The position numbers and the translations under genes were made by a program. Source: Hyalella azteca (Eukaryota > Arthropoda > Malacostraca > Amphipoda > Hyalellidae). Taken from it: DNA of 64,000 nucleotides. Location of the stretch: NCBI RefSeq assembly GCF_000764305.2, contig NW_025937359.1:248001-312000 (forward strand), written 5' to 3'. The notes below the pieces were generated by a model that did not search any database, was not told where the DNA came from, and saw nothing but the letters and a program-made list of their open reading frames with translations. Shown here piece after piece: positions 24,223-38,981 of this stretch (position 1 is its first letter; each line of letters starts with the position of its first letter).

Positions 24223-25450
24223 CTGTTCAATTATGAATAAGAATAATTCTCTGTTGACACGCTCTTGAATTATTCTTAAATTTTTAATGTTATTTTTTGC
24301 TGCTGCCAACAATATGATGTGTGATTTGAATAACGTATAATGCTTTACTTGTGTCATGTTTTGAACTTTAGAATATTTCAGACTTAGGAGTGTTTTTTAA
24401 CCTGTCCATATTTCACATGCAAATGTTATGTACCCTTGAAACAATTTCGGGGAAAATTCGATGTCGGGTAATGGTTATCCCAATTTTTGCATTGCTGATA
24501 AAGTTAAATAAAATAAAGCATAGTTTTGTTGACAATATGGCTTGATGAGGATCTACGTAAGAGCTTCTTAAAGAATTCATATGTACGCCATGATGAAAAA
24601 TCTTTCTAAGACCCCTAAATAAGCAAAAAAATATAAACTGATTCATCTTCACGAGTGTAAATACAAATCCTAGAGTGAGCGACTAATCTTCTGCTTCTAA
24701 AAAGTCATTGATGATGATACGTATTCCCATGGTAAATTCTATAGGTGATAAAGAAATAAAGTGAAATAATTTATATAACCAGACACTTTCTCCTTTACAT
24801 CCGTTTCCACAGACTAAATGCTAAAAATATCATCTTACACGTAAATATATATTATTAACTTATAGATAGTGGAATGTTCAGTATTTATTCAGTTTCACAA
24901 ATTGCAATAGTTAGAGAAAAGTCCAATTTCCCTCTATTCTTGATGAGTCCTAATAAACTTAAGTTATGCAATGGCGCAAAAAATTAAATCCACACTCAAT
25001 AAAAGTTATTTTCGATTTAACTTGTGTAACTAAATTTTTAATCTTTTCGAAGTATTTCCTTTGCTAGAAACCGTTAATTTTAAAATACATTTTTGCATTA
25101 TACAATTCATAAATCTGATTGCAAATTAATTACAAAAAAATTCAATATGAATTATTGAATTTAAAAAATTGAACTCTCCTGAAGTTAGCAAATAATTTTG
25201 AATTTAATTGTCAGAATTGCATCTAATTATTATGCTATTAGTTGTAAAATTAATTAAAAATAATATTTAAATTCATTTAAAAATTCATTTCATTAATATT
25301 ATTTTTATAATTTATTGCTCTTCATACAAGATTTTCATAACATACATGATCGTTCTCGGATGATCGAAAACACGTGAACAAAGAGCTTGTCTCTCAGGCA
25401 TTAATATATCGATCTTTATTATTAGCATCGCCCTCTAACAATAGACGCCA

Positions 25451-25481
25451 CGTGCATCATATAATTTACATATGATGCACG
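25451..25481. repeat. Perfect 12-bp hairpin
   Basis: CGTGCATCATAT and its complement are separated by seven bases. Confidence 0.75.
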
Positions 25482-26489
25482 GTTACGTTGTCTTCACTTG
25501 CAGACAAGGTTCACTATTCGGCAGTTAAACAACGGCAAGTTTGAAGTATACTTACACATAATAAAAAGTTCACCACAATCACAAGTACTCGTTTGCAGTC
25601 ACACATTATACATTCATGTGGTGGCCAACTCTACAGAAGTGATACAACCCACCAGCCCAGGTCTTCATCACACACTAGAAGACAATGGTGATAGCTATGA
25701 GATCAATATGCGTTCTTATCGCAAGTTGCACTATCAGAGCCAAGTGAAGTCAACTGTTATGCATGGAAAAGTTGTCTTATCTACGTTATCTCCATGTTCC
25801 TGTAATTGAATGATCGAGTAGTGAATGGAAGAAATAAGACAGTCATGCTTCTAAATTCAAGATGTGATGCTAAATTCTGACAAGCTGCTATAAGGACAAA
25901 ATACGGAAATTTCGAATAATAAATCTCAGGCCTCGGGAAGCTTCTAGATCGTATCATAGTTTTGCTTCCATCGCTGCACCAATCACAAAATTCCACAGGA
26001 ACCAATGAAAGGCCATATATGTTACTAAAATGTTGAATTGACTAATTGACTAGCTATTATTAACCTTAAATAATCGGTTAAATAAATTAGCGTAATTAAG
26101 TAACGCTGAAGCATCTTACTGTTTCAGTGGTGCTGCCGGCAGATCCCAATTTCTTTAATTGCCTCTAAGAGCGTCTAAGTTCATTTTAAATTAACTATTA
26201 AAAACTTGATGGGATCTCACGCGAAGTTTCGCTGCTTTTCTTTGAACTTGAGCGCTGAGAAAGTTTGCTAATCCGAAACTTCTGGGGTTCTTTCGTGCTC
26301 AGAATGGAATTTAGAATTGTATGCTATCGCCGGCATTGAGTTAGAATCTTTTCGTTTCTCCACAACACTCCATACAGAGGAACTTAACAAAGCGATGCCA
26401 ATCTTACTATCCTTTGGTGAAACGAAGATTGAAACGCTTTAATCTGGTTTTCCTCCAATGAAATGAAGCGCAGAAATTGCGATGCCGAT

Positions 26490-27648
26490 GACTTCTCTTA
26501 AATTTTATAAGTCTGGAGAATATCTATCGTATCAATCAATGACATGCAAGTTAATTTCCTCAGAAAAGTTGTTATGGAGATCCGATGTTATGGATTCGAT
26601 GCCCACGCTGTTACAGTTTCTATTTTATTTTCAAGGCTCTTTCTCTTCCGACCCAATGAGAGGCAACCTCGACACTCATTTGTTGCACTGCGCGACTCGA
26701 CTGTTTTCTCTACATTTGACTTCCGTGAATTTGGAGCCCACATATTCTGTCAATATATAGTTCATTTTCTGCACCTCATTTTTCGTATGATTAACAACTT
26801 TGTTTAGGGAGAGTAAGCTATGTTAATTTTTATTGTAGCCCGCCAATTGCCTGTATATGGTGCATTGAAATTTGAACATAGTGGGGAATTATTGACTATC
26901 TAATGTTTTGTAGCTGCCTAATTAATCTAAAATTCCTTCAATTGCTGGATAATGTAATCAATTATAACTTTCAGGTGTAAGGAGCTTAACTCAATTATTA
27001 ATGATCTGCAAAATTCCCTGCCAGTATCCACACAGGTTCTTAATGAATACCGTTAAACCTTCTGGGTTCCACGAGCTGGCAGCGAAGCCGGATGACCGTG
27101 ACAATATTACTTGAGCCCACTTTATCCACATGAGCTAGGCTTTGTGCTGCGGCTCTCACGTAACAATGAATCAAAAATTGAAATGCATAAAATATGATGC
27201 CCATGTGCGTCCAAGGAAAGCGCAATCCGCTTGTCCAAGAGTGCACGGTCAAAAATCCAGACTATACGGCCAGAAAATTTATGTTCGATAATTTCTGGAC
27301 TAATGGACATTGCGACTGCGAAATGACCACATTTGATAGCGTCAAACGGCAGGATGCCATCAAGACGCCCTCAAACCGTGAGATGCCTCATCACCCAAGT
27401 GCCTAAATGCAAGACAGGGATGTGGAGCACCACACGGCAGAGGACGACCGAAACCGAGGCCACTAGCGCTGCACGACGTACATTTACCAAACATTATCGG
27501 ATACTCATTGCTGATATGTATTATTATGTATTATTATATACGCGAATGTATAATTATGTACTGTATTACGTGCACGAACTCGGCAATAAATCTCACACAA
27601 TAGGTAAAAGTGAAGACTTCTCTTAAATTTTATTAGTCTGGAGAATAT
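26490..27648. repeat. Dispersed 34-bp pair
   Basis: GACTTCTCTTAAATTTTAT followed by A/TAGTCTGGAGAATAT occurs at 26490-26523 and 27615-27648 with one mismatch. Only these two short ends repeat; the sequence between is not otherwise duplicated. Confidence 0.8.
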
Positions 27649-28855
27649 GTTCAGTATTATTGAATAATCGAACTTGGTTTTGGTCAGACCTGAGTATGAT
27701 GCAGACGTAATAAGTAATGGCATCTCCATGCAAGGTTTTTAATTATTATCAACTCAATAATGAATCGATGTATAAAGATATTCGCCAATTGGTAACTGCC
27801 TCCGAAATTGTAAAACGTGCTGGAAAGCTAAAAAAAATGCAGCAAGGGGCTCGATTAGAGATAACAGTTGGAAATACTTTATTTTTTATTTGTTTACGGC
27901 CTCTCGCAATCGGTCTTTTTGCAGCCACAAATTCTCGTGCACAACTCGTCGGTAGCACTCAACACAAGAGAACGAAAAGTCGACTTTATGTCGATGCATC
28001 GCCCGCTCTGTGCTCATCCTCGCTTCTATAAATCACGCGGCGCGGTATTCCTGTGCGCCGGAGCGGTGCCAAAATGCGATTTGTTGAACTCGGAGAGGCG
28101 CTCGAGAGTTTAATTGATTGCAAATCAGATAAGAATTGCACAATATTGTTCTGTGCGTGCATTTACAACTGCAGCAATGGATGGCTGAAAATTTTGAAGT
28201 GTTGGTGTACCCGAGTATGTAGCCATGCAGACTTTGTTTTCAATCGGAAGCTTCATCATCTGCATTATTGATTAATGAGAGGACAGGTATTGCATCCCAA
28301 CCTTTTAACATCACTCCTACAATCTTGATGTTTTTTGAACGAACGAAATTTTTTCATGCAGTGGTCAAATTTTTTACGAGGTCAAAATTTCTGAAGAATA
28401 TTTTATAAAATGACATTCAAATTCATGTTCAGGGGTGGAAACTCGTAAGCTGGAGTGGGTTGACGCGCTAGGGTCCTGCAGTATTAATAAATTTGAGTGT
28501 TTGTAGCAGTATAACGCTTGTAACTTGTTTGTTCAGAATAATTAGTGTTTCCCCCTTTTATGCCTGCCTTCTACGAGTGATGGTACGCAAATAGGATACT
28601 TCTCTTATTTTTTCATCAGACTCCAAAGAGTGAAATACAGGAAGCATGGCATATCTAACCCACGGACTCCATTTTACGAGTATCATTACGAATATCAAAT
28701 AATTAATATTTTGTAACTATACCGAAGATATTCCCCTTGCCATTACGACTATACGTAATTCAGTCCTAGTTTAACTTCTGTTATAATTCAAATGAAAAAC
28801 TAAGTTTTTTAATAAGGCAACTAACTAGTATTCCTTAAAGGGATAATTCAGGTGA

Positions 28856-28920
28856 GCTTGACTACATTCAATATTGACTACATTCGAGCTTGACTACATT
28901 CGACTACATTCAATATTCGT
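28856..28920. repeat. Short tandem repeat TTGACTACATTC
   Basis: Five irregular copies of the GACTACATTC core, some separated by AATA or GAGC. Confidence 0.75.
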
Positions 28921-31900
28921 CGAATCTGAAGCTCCCGATCGGGTCTTCGAGACATTCAGAACGTCTGCGAAAAAAATTAAAGTAAAACAATCGCAAACCA
29001 CGTATTTAAAATACAGCTAAGTTTAACCCCCACACAAAATTCAAATGAATTTCTTTAGGTTTGATTTCCTCACGCAAATTTACTTCAATAAATTGAGAGA
29101 AACCTCAATTTTCATTGTCTTCTTCATTTGTTATAGTCTTGTGTCTTTGAAGCCTGGTACCGCATAAAAATATTTATTATAGAAATCGTAGCTAAGATAC
29201 ATCGTTGGAATATTACCTGGGCCTGAAATTTATTACTCGTGAGAAGATTGTGTGGCATTGCAAACCTGAGGGAAAGGGTTGGATTAAAAATAAAGTTTTT
29301 TTTTAAATTTGTCCTTATGAATTTCCTCTGAAGGAGGTTTTTTCGTATTTTGGAATAAGAGTCGAAAGAGATTTCTATGTTATAATATGAATGTGTGTTC
29401 AAAAGGGTCTTTCTTCAATTAACATACATTAATTAGCTCTATTATATTGGTGATTTGGAATGACGAGAGCTTAAAATTGTTCCAATATCGAGCCCGAGCT
29501 ACGCCGAGCTAACCTGCAAGTAATAATATTAATAAAGTCTTTATTTGAACTTAGACTTGTTGCCTCATGTCACTTCAACCCTGCGTTTACAGTATGGGTT
29601 CCCAACCTGGTTGCACGCACACCACTTGTCAATTCCAGATTTTACGCCAACACTTACGGGGGCCATGAAATGATTCTATTCAGTATTTATTTCACAAAAA
29701 TATTTACGACCTGATAATCTGGTAACGATATTCAACTAGTCTAACACCTCGTGGTTCCTGGTGCTAGTAGCTCGATTTGAACATTACACATATTCATTTA
29801 TTAGCAGATTATTTAAGATGAGAGGTAACCATTAAATGGAGGATGATATTTATGGATGGCGGTGGTACCAAGTCGAACGAGGCCACTTTAGCGGACTTGC
29901 TGCAAAAGTAAAACTTTATCTCAAAAAGATTGAAAAGTATTTATTATGATATCGTCGTTTTATGATATTTGATTTCTTCCCTCAAATTTCATTCATTTCC
30001 TTTTGGTCCTAAAATGTTATGTATTGTTTTACCAAATAATCCATGAAGGATAAAATGTAGTTTCAGTTACGAAATGAATATGATTGATTGTTAAATTATA
30101 TAATAGTTAGCAACAAAATTAATTGAAAATCCGACATAAGGATAGATAACAATTTTTCTCCATCCCATTCAATTTCCTTGGAGGCTTTGTTTTGTATTGA
30201 TAATAAAAAATTTCGCGTGTCTTCGCAGTTTCATTATTATCGTCTGTTTTTTTTCAGGAAATTGCTTGTTAGAAACAGAAGCATTGCTTTTTGTTTTGTA
30301 ATAAAAACAATGTACATCATGCAAAATTCCTTTAATTTGTAATCTGCGTGAAGGTATCTTCAACGTTAATCGATATTTAGAAGCGTGTGAAGTCACAGCA
30401 CATTTTGAATTTTATTATAACCATCTGAACATCGAAATGCATGATTGTTCATCATCGTAATAAACTGCGTTCATTTAAACGCCAGTGAACAGCGAAGCAA
30501 GTCTCAGTTGTTATTGTTATATTATTTCAATATAGGTTTAAAATATTATAAGGAATTTATTTCAGAGACCCTAAAGTGGGAAAATTCAAACAGTATAGCG
30601 TAATTTACGTTCGTTCTTCCACAGTCTTCCGTCTCCAATTGCACGAATTACGGGAGGCGCCATCGTCGATGACGGTTCTAACCAGGAATGTTGCTGCCAG
30701 GTTATGTGAAATCCAGAAAGATAATTTGGTAGAAACAACAAAAACCTCTGTACTCTTTGACTGGACTGGAATCGAGCGTGCGATATCATATTATTAGGTT
30801 AAGAGTTGTTAATATTTAATTTCTTGTCATTGAAAAATACTGGCCTTGATAAGAGAATATTATTTGAAATTTATTGTCAAACTAGTTCAATGGTGCCGTA
30901 CGCAGAGTGAATTCGGATAAGGTAACCCGAATTGTGATGCATCAAAAAAATCTCAAGGATCTGGAGTTGAAATTAACAAAAAATGATTGCCATACTTTTA
31001 AAAGCTAAATTCAAAAGCTGCTGGTTATTGCCTAAACTTGTTGCCTCGGGCACAAAATTACTACTTATAAAATTGGGCACAAAAATAAGCTCGAAAGGAG
31101 CTAGGTAGGAATTCAAATTTTTAGGGAAATCAGATCCTCAAATGCTTGTTGCTAAAAGCTAAGCCTTAGACTGTAAATTTTGTGCGTCCATCTCAATTAA
31201 TGTAAAACGCAGACCAAGGTTTGTAGCTCCTCTCCACTATCGATCCAATGCAGTTGGCAATCATGGACCAAATTGATGGGTCCGAACAGAGGGGTCCCGG
31301 GCAGCGATGCTCCTATATGAAAGCTCCGCCGCATGGCAGGCAACAGCTGTCTGCCGCTCCTTCGAATCTCATGCGTTCTCTCTATTCAATTATCAGAATC
31401 TGACCAGGTTGTTTCCCGGTCCGGTAACCACGAATAGGGAAAGCGCCGGTGAAAAATTCTATTCAATGAGATGAGTTCGCACGAGACAGCATAACGCCCA
31501 CTCGTCGTTCTCTGTTGCACCTGGCACCCTAAAATTCGAAAACATCACTGGAATGTATATAGTAAAATTCTGAATTTTACTTGATTGTGCTGTAGCAGTC
31601 GAGTGTTTTTAAACAACGCATTGTGTTCTAAAGCGCATCTTGATGCCAACATCGTGGTTTGCGTTGACTGCTCGTGCTGACAATAATTATTTCTCTATAA
31701 CACAGCAACTTCATTTCTTATACTTTATGCCTAAAAATGTTTGAAAATACTGACTGTTGGCTAAGCGGGTTTGAAGTTCGGCACCTGCCCCTTCAACAAA
31801 TGTCGGATGTTGATCGCGTGTCTTTGCTTGACCTGCCGTGCTGCGACCCAAAGTGTTGAAGTAAAAATGTACTAAGTAAAATTTTTTATGTGCTTGGCTA

Positions 31901-32245
31901 GTTCTTATTATGTAGATATATGACTTCGATAAATTCTTCTGATAATTTCAATTTTTATCTGTTTACATAATTATTACTTATGCCTTTTTTTCAACTTAGC
32001 AACAATAGCCCAAAAATGGTTACGCCTCATAGACCAGTGACGATGAGCATGTCATGGGCCGCTCTACGCTACAAACGATTAATTTGTTGCAAGCTGTCCC
32101 ACAACAGTGCATCAGGAATATTATTATTTCAAATAATTTCCGAAGCTATGCCTGTACTTGAAATCTTAAAAATTTCATCCTAGCATTCATTAATTCACTT
32201 TCAACTCGCTCTGACTGTAATTCTTTTCTGATTTTAGGAGCTGAC

Positions 32246-32283
32246 ATGAAGGACGAGTCTACTCTGCCCTGCATCAGGATTAA
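32246..32283 (+). CDS. Small single-pass membrane protein, first coding exon (model)
   Basis: An exon with acceptor CTGATTTTAG at 32237 and donor TAA/GTGAGT contains ATG at 32246, encoding MKDESTLPCIRI plus two bases. Those two bases join the next exon in frame. The exon is short and upstream codons are open only to the acceptor, so the Met may be the start or the frame may continue from an earlier exon. The combined protein would be about 124 residues. Confidence 0.45.
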
Positions 32284-35200
32284 GTGAGTAGCATGGAAAA
32301 GGGAATTAAATAATTATAGTACCATTTATATTTACAAGTTCGAGATAACAAAACATATGGGGAAAAAACGTTTTCTCCTTTCTAAACCAGCATATTCGCG
32401 CGTAAGCGTGACCGGTGGCATAGGGAGCACATTCTAGGCGTGCAACCATCACGATCCGCTTGGGCTGCGTTCAAATGCAGCCGAGCGTCTCCACAAAGAC
32501 TGATGCCTGGACGTATTGCCCGTAGACTGATGATCCGCGAAGTCTGTTAACAGTTGTTAAAATGTTGCGTATTTTGCTGTTCGTTTTCACTCCTGCTCAA
32601 GCGGCTAATGGTGGTTCAAATCTCAAACTTGAATATACTAGTGCGAGAAACCACATAACTGCAGCACCCAAAAGGAATTACTACAGCACACGTAACTCGG
32701 TTGCGACGAGTTTACTATAGCAGCGAGTTTGCTAAACCGTCTCTGGTTTGAGCTCAAACTGTACCCTGGTCAATAGAAAAATTAAATAAATGATGTTGAA
32801 CATCTGCGTTACTCTCGGCCGTGTTTTTCTGTGGAAGTTTCTTCTACATACCTCTGGGTTAAGTTTCAACAAATAATTGCACTAATTCCATGCAGAATGG
32901 AAGTTCTAAACGATACTCTCGGTAGCATAATAGCAAAGGGATTAGGATATGAAGCTAAGATGCCTTGAATAATGCGAAGAAGAAATCATGCATTATCATC
33001 AGGAGTTATATGGGCTTGTCTCTCAACTAGTCAGATATGGACAAAAGGCACACGTAAAAGGCAAACGAATAATAATAATAATGAATTGATTCATGGGGAT
33101 TTCAGTGACTCAAATCACGGCGAAGAAATTCAAATCACGGCAAATATATTCGAATTTATTTAAAAAAATTCTTGCCAATTGTTCGATCTCGACTATACAT
33201 TTCAAGAAAATTATTTGATTTATACAATAGGGAAGGAAATAATAAAGTTTGATGGTCAATAGTTTACTGATTTATGATATTTAATTTTGAATTTATCGGA
33301 GGGTTGCCGAAGTCTTCTTTTTATGAACAAGTTTCATTGAAGACGCCGCTTGTGTGGCATCATCTACAGGACATGCAGGTGGCTTGAACAATGTGCAGAT
33401 TTTTGCTTTGATTGATGGACTATCCTCGTTTAAATTTTTTTCTTAGATTGATCGACATGAACAAACAATAGATGAAATGTTTCAGATTATATGATTGAAC
33501 TCCTGATACGAGGCAGATTAAGAGCGAAATCAAATAAGAAATTTTATAAGTTCATATGTGAACCAAACAGAAAGTTTTCAATTGAAAGTAGCCGGACCAT
33601 GAAAACAATTATTCTTAATTCCTAAGCTTACCGGAATATTCATACAATATATTGTCAATAGAGCTGGAACGCGTTCTTCTGTGGACACAAGGACGACTGC
33701 TAAAATGAATGACGTGTGAGAAAATTTATATCTAATATCTGAACACGAAATTTTTTGACAGTGTAAAATACGTATGTTTATGTGATTTGTATAATAAATA
33801 TAGACCGAACCGTTTGATGTAAAAAAACAGATTCCTCGCCTTAACTTGAATTTTTGGCTTGTCCTCACAGTATTGTTCTAAACGATGCAATTTCAATAGT
33901 TTTAATTGCTGAATTTCACGACATTTTTTCCAACTGCGCGTTTAATCGGGAATTTTGACATTTTCCCGCACCTTTACGAATGTTTTTAAAATAATTATTT
34001 ACCTGTTTTCTACGGCCAATTATTGAACCCTCGACTCACTAACCTACGCATTTCGCTTATAAATCCCTTCGCTGGTCTAAAATCCCTGACAAATTTCTTA
34101 CACATGACTTTCAAGTACTCAAGTTATGTTCACTGTATACATGTAATTTTATCGTGTGTTGTAAAGATAAGATATAAAGTTTCATTATTTTGGGCTGCAA
34201 GATGGCTGCGGTTCAAGCTTTTCGTCAAAAGTCAAGTGAGCATTAGAAAGCGATATAATTCTTTTAACTGCCTCTATGCTGCCAGTGACAATTATATTTA
34301 TGTTCGAACAGTTTGTAAGGCGCAAAAAATGAACTCCAAAAGTTTCTTCTAACCATTTAATTATGTAATCTCGGTGGCAATCCACAAATGTCATGTAACT
34401 AAGAAAAGTTAAATGATTTATTCTTCAATAAAAGATTACTTCATGTTCGGCTCGCGTGCTTTAAATTTGTCCTGATTCTAGATAATTAATCTCCTTCTAA
34501 GACTGTAAACAACCTGGCCTCACCGCTACGGGAGAAGATATTCTACGTATAAAATTAATCTTTTAGAATATTAGAAGTATGAAACTAATAATATGTCGAA
34601 TAATAATACTCCATATATGGATATTCAGAGTTTGAAAATTAGGAGTATAAGTTCTACGAGCAATAAGCAAATACCGATGTGTCTCATTTGCGAGAAACTA
34701 TTCCCATGGAGCGATGAAGCTATTAAAGCATTCTGCGCATTTTCAGGAGACGGAATATCGACGATGAAATGAGCAGCTAAGAAAAATTCATAATGAGAAA
34801 AATTCTGCAACAAAAGCCCCAGCGTAACCCTGGCGGACAAAAATTTGAAATTCAATGTTACTCGTTAGAAAAGCCTCGCGTAAGACGAGAGTAAATAATA
34901 AGGTCTGTTATGGAGGAATGATTGTATCTACCGTATATAGTTCATCACTTATAACTTCAACTGCTCAATTTTCAGTATATTTTTTTCCATTTATTATACT
35001 GTATGAAGGAATGAAATGATCGAAGTTGAAGAAATATCAAGTGATACAATTGAACACGAAATTTATGATTGCTAATTGATGGATGCATTCAAGCCAGCAT
35101 GTTTGCCGTTTTATGTGAAAATTTTCTCGCACATAGTTTGCATAGCGACGATTTTTAGATAGTAAATTACACTTTTGTTGCGGAGCTAAAGCAAAAGAAA

Positions 35201-35785
35201 ATTGTTGAGTTGCATCTACCACTAATCCTTCCTATTGAAAATTTCCCAATAAATATGTTCTTCAAATGATTTATGCTACACTGCACTGCATACGAGATCC
35301 ACATAACAATTCTCGCGTTTCTCCTTCCAAATTTGACCTTGCAGGCCCTAAACTGACTCTTTTGGGAGAGTCGGCATAGAGGCAGATTTATCAAACTTTA
35401 CTAGAATCTTTGTTCAATTCAAAACATTATTTGTTTAACTAAGGATAAATTGGATGAAAGTTTGGTATTAAGAAAAGCTAGTGTCCAAGGGAGAATTGAC
35501 ACAATGAAGGTTAAGAAACAATACCGTAGACTATTCAAATATCAATCAATTTAGACGATCTAACACTCAAGAAGGAGTTTTGTTACTTAACAACGTTGTT
35601 ATTGTGGAAGCGTATATTAAGACGGTTTTTAAAACTTGCATCCTAGGTACGCATTCATCAATTTTGCAATTCGCAATTTTATGGGCAAGTTTAGATTCAT
35701 GCAACACCGTCAACTTGAGCCGCTAATTTACATACTAGGCGAACCTGCACGTGAGCCAGAAGCTGCCGGGCGCGCGAATAGTGAG

Positions 35786-35841
35786 AGGGTAATAGTGATA
35801 GGGTAATAGTGATAGGGTAATAGTGATAGAGTAATAGTGAT
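35786..35841. repeat. 14-bp tandem repeat, four copies
   Basis: AGGGTAATAGTGAT repeated four times; the last copy has one substitution. Confidence 0.93.
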
Positions 35842-36517
35842 AGTGTATTCATATTCCCATCCAAAATTTGCCAAGACATTTGTTATATATTAACGAAACT
35901 AATAAGATGATATCGAGTCATAATCTAAATCATATTTTCAACCAAACCGATTGATATTTTTATAGATTGTTTTAAAGTAGAAGCAAGTGTTTCCATTGTT
36001 CGAATATTTTTTGAAGCTCGAAATCAATATCTATTACTCTAAATTCTAAAACATATGCTGAAAAGTTGCGGCAGAGATGAGAATTGGAACATTCAAGCAT
36101 CTACATTTTGATGTAAAATCGAGCGTAAATATTGCTTTCTTAGATAGCCAATTCGATATAAATTATCAGCTGAATACCTTCACTCAACAACCTATCTTAT
36201 ATTTTAAAACATGCTAAAAAATTGTAGCAACTCATTGAGGACTGATGTTCATGAAACCTTAAGACAAATAATATTTTCTCGCTTCAACGTTTTAAAGCTC
36301 CAATCAATTTAAAAATTTTCGTGAAACCTTCAATATTATTCTTCTTTTGCACGTATAAAATAATCACTCTCGATTTGATAATCTTTCAAACTGGGGGGAA
36401 CATTTTGCCCTGAAATTGCGTTATTCTTTATTTTTTAATCCTACATTCATTTTACTTGTACATAAAGAGTGCGACAAAAAAATTTGTCGTGCCACTTGAG
36501 ATGTTTCTAGTTGAGAG

Positions 36518-36662
36518 TTTGCTCGACAGGCCTGGGGGAGCGTGCCTGGAGGGCCTGCTGCCAGCGGTGTACGAGGCGACCCTGGTGCACTCCAACACCC
36601 ACGGCAGACACGCACTGCACACTGTCGCTGACCAGACGACGTCTGCCATCATTTACGTCGCC
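36518..36662 (+). CDS. Small single-pass membrane protein, middle exon
   Basis: Coding-like, GC-rich sequence ending at GCC/GTGAGT. It encodes LLDRPGGACLEGLLPAVYEA, then a His-rich polar stretch (HSNTHGRHALHTVADQ) and the start of a hydrophobic segment (TSAIIYVA). The acceptor GAGAG/T was chosen because it is the only one that joins the 32246 exon without a stop; its pyrimidine tract is poor, so the left boundary is uncertain by several bases. The reading frame itself is firm. Confidence 0.6.
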
Positions 36663-37388
36663 GTGAGTCTGGCAACGCCACGGTCTGGGAGTTGTAAAAT
36701 TTGAGAAAATCGATCGTGGGTGCACTCATTTTTTTTAATAGCATGTCATAGTTTGGCAGCTTGCTTTAATTAGAAGAATTAGATAGAATTATTAGATAGA
36801 ATTTATTATTCGATTTATTTATTATTTAGATAGAATTTATGTTCATCTTTTATCATTATTTATCGTTAAAACAACTTTTATCTTCAAAACCTTTACCAGT
36901 AGTTGACTCAGTCACTCTGCATCTCATTTTCGTTAAGTCGGACAAAGTGCTTCTGATATGTTACTGTAGGAAGGTTGTGAAATGAATAAGATGCTATTTT
37001 AGGTGATAATTAAGACCGAATTTTGATAGGTTTTTTTCGCACATGAAACACATTTTTTGCCTATTTTGCTGTTGATTATTTTATTTAACGCAAATTAAGG
37101 CAGAGAAATGTTTCCGATTTGATTTAGTGTGTTAGACCAATGGCCAACCTATCACAACTTTCTATCCGTTTTCTGGTATACTGAGTAAATATACATAGTT
37201 GGAAAAAATGTTTGGTAACAGATTGATCATTAAGTAACTTGTGAAAGTGAGTCAAAATAATATTTTTGAGCTTCAAGTCGGCTGTCTATTCAACTATTCT
37301 GTCAATTAATTATTTCAAGTCGGTTTTCCTGTAAGGCGTCTGGTGGAGGTGTAATTCTGAGGGCTATTCGTCGGGGCTTCAATAAACC

Positions 37389-37550
37389 ACATATCTCGCC
37401 ATCATTTTCTTCAAACGTCATAAATATTATTGTTAACTTTCCGACTCGTTGATCACCATTTTTAATATATAATGACAATAAGGTATCAACGAGTTGGAAG
37501 GTTAACAAGAATATTATTGACGTTTACAAGAAATAATCTCGCGAGATATA
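37389..37550. mobile_element. Inverted repeat, probable MITE
   Basis: Arms of about 65 bp (37389-37453 and 37485-37550) are imperfect inverted copies; best matched are GTTAACTTTCCGACTCGTTGAT and ATATCTCGCC. Weaker pairing continues outward to about 37320 and 37600. It lies in the second intron of the small membrane-protein gene. Confidence 0.7.
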
Positions 37551-38525
37551 AATTATTGAAAGCGCTAATTATTAACACCAGGTTTCCAACTACCGTTTTG
37601 TTCACGTCGAATATTTTTCTATATCTCAAGGAATGATTGGAGCCTGTTATCATGATCAGTTGCAATGTTGGTTGTTCAAGAAATAAAATTATGGGTTTTT
37701 CTGTGATGATTGAAATTTTTGGATTGAGAGTTCAGTATCCCTTGATTCAAATCTAATTTCTAAATTTTTTATTCATTCAAAGGAACATACTCGGCGTCGC
37801 GCAGAATGTGATAATTCATTAACTTTAAATTTGTTACGGATGTTGGGGATTTTCCAGGCCAAATAATGATCCCTTGCATTTCCTCGAAAGAAACACATAA
37901 GCGTCCGTCACCAACACTTAACCGAACCAAAGATTTTTTCAATGAGTAAGCAATTTAAAGTAAACATGATTAGAGAAGTATAAATAGATATACAAAACAA
38001 CGAACCTAATACCCTACAACTCTGAGAATGCCCTAACACTCCAACAGGCCTGACCGTGTTCAACATTTGATAAATAATCCACTTTCCGACTTGTCCATAA
38101 GTTAAAAGTCCAAATATTGAGCGATCGAACACTTCAGACCTTTAGGACTTTCTGAAGAGATCAAAATAACGTTCCTGAGATACTTTGCAAAAAATGAATG
38201 TATTAGTAATAAACAAAATTAAATTTACCGAAAATAATCAATGTAATACAACACGATTCACTCTAAAACTTAACAATCGCCAATAATCACAAATCTTCCT
38301 AGGAACACATCTACACGGCAAGATCATCCGATACAATGATAATTAAAACGCACTACTGTTGGAGGTGACATCAAATAAGTGATCAAAAATTAAAAGTGAC
38401 AAAAACAATCGTAAAACTTCATACATTACAGCATGGGAATTATATTTAGTTATAAATTAAATCTATTTCCTCTACACGGACATTGGGATTCAAGTTAACA
38501 ACGATGCTGGAGGGACATTCCCTCG

Positions 38526-38594
38526 AAATGATATAATAATGGCCTATGAAATGATGCAATAAAGACCATTGAAATAATACAATAATGACCCTCG
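38526..38594. repeat. 23-bp tandem repeat, three diverged copies
   Basis: Three consecutive 23-mers beginning AAATGAT/AAATAAT and ending in CCTATG, CCATTG and CCCTCG. It lies in the second intron of the small membrane-protein gene. Confidence 0.75.
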
Positions 38595-38981
38595 CGCAAT
38601 GTCCTTCGTATGAAACAATTAACCTCCCATTGGGCGTTATTGTAAAGGCTGGTCTCGCAATTATTATCAATTGTCTTTATTAATATCCGTTACCATTAAA
38701 AGAGCCACACAAAATGAGACGCTTCGTCTCGAGTTTCAGGCCTTACATGTATAACGCTCGTAGTTACGGCTGTGGGGAATGAGGTTTACAATCTGAATGA
38801 ACGGCGTTGATTCGCTACTTCTAGAACTCTCTATTTATTTTAATTCTAATTGTTCACATGCAGGCAGCGTTAAATTTTCTAAGGTTGGCATTGTACCTAT
38901 AATTTAATTTGGGTGCCGAATAAAACATGTATTTCATTCCTCTTGAAAGATTCTAACTTGTAAATGGTTTCTTATTGATAG

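Larger units (their letters stand above)
24223..32237. other. No supported gene; should contain the first tetraspanin-like exon unless it lies further right
   Basis: Mostly AT-rich with somewhat GC-richer patches near 27040-27480, 27960-28110 and 31200-31520. Overlapping short frames on both strands (25498-25809, 26482-26807, 27194-28113) were inspected and none resembles a known protein. A TATAAAT precedes the GC-rich patch at 28027. Confidence 0.45.

Noticed and set aside
25498..25809. 103-codon plus-strand frame preceded by an acceptor-like TTCACTTGCAG
   Set aside because: No donor, partner exon or homology visible; the translation looks non-conserved.
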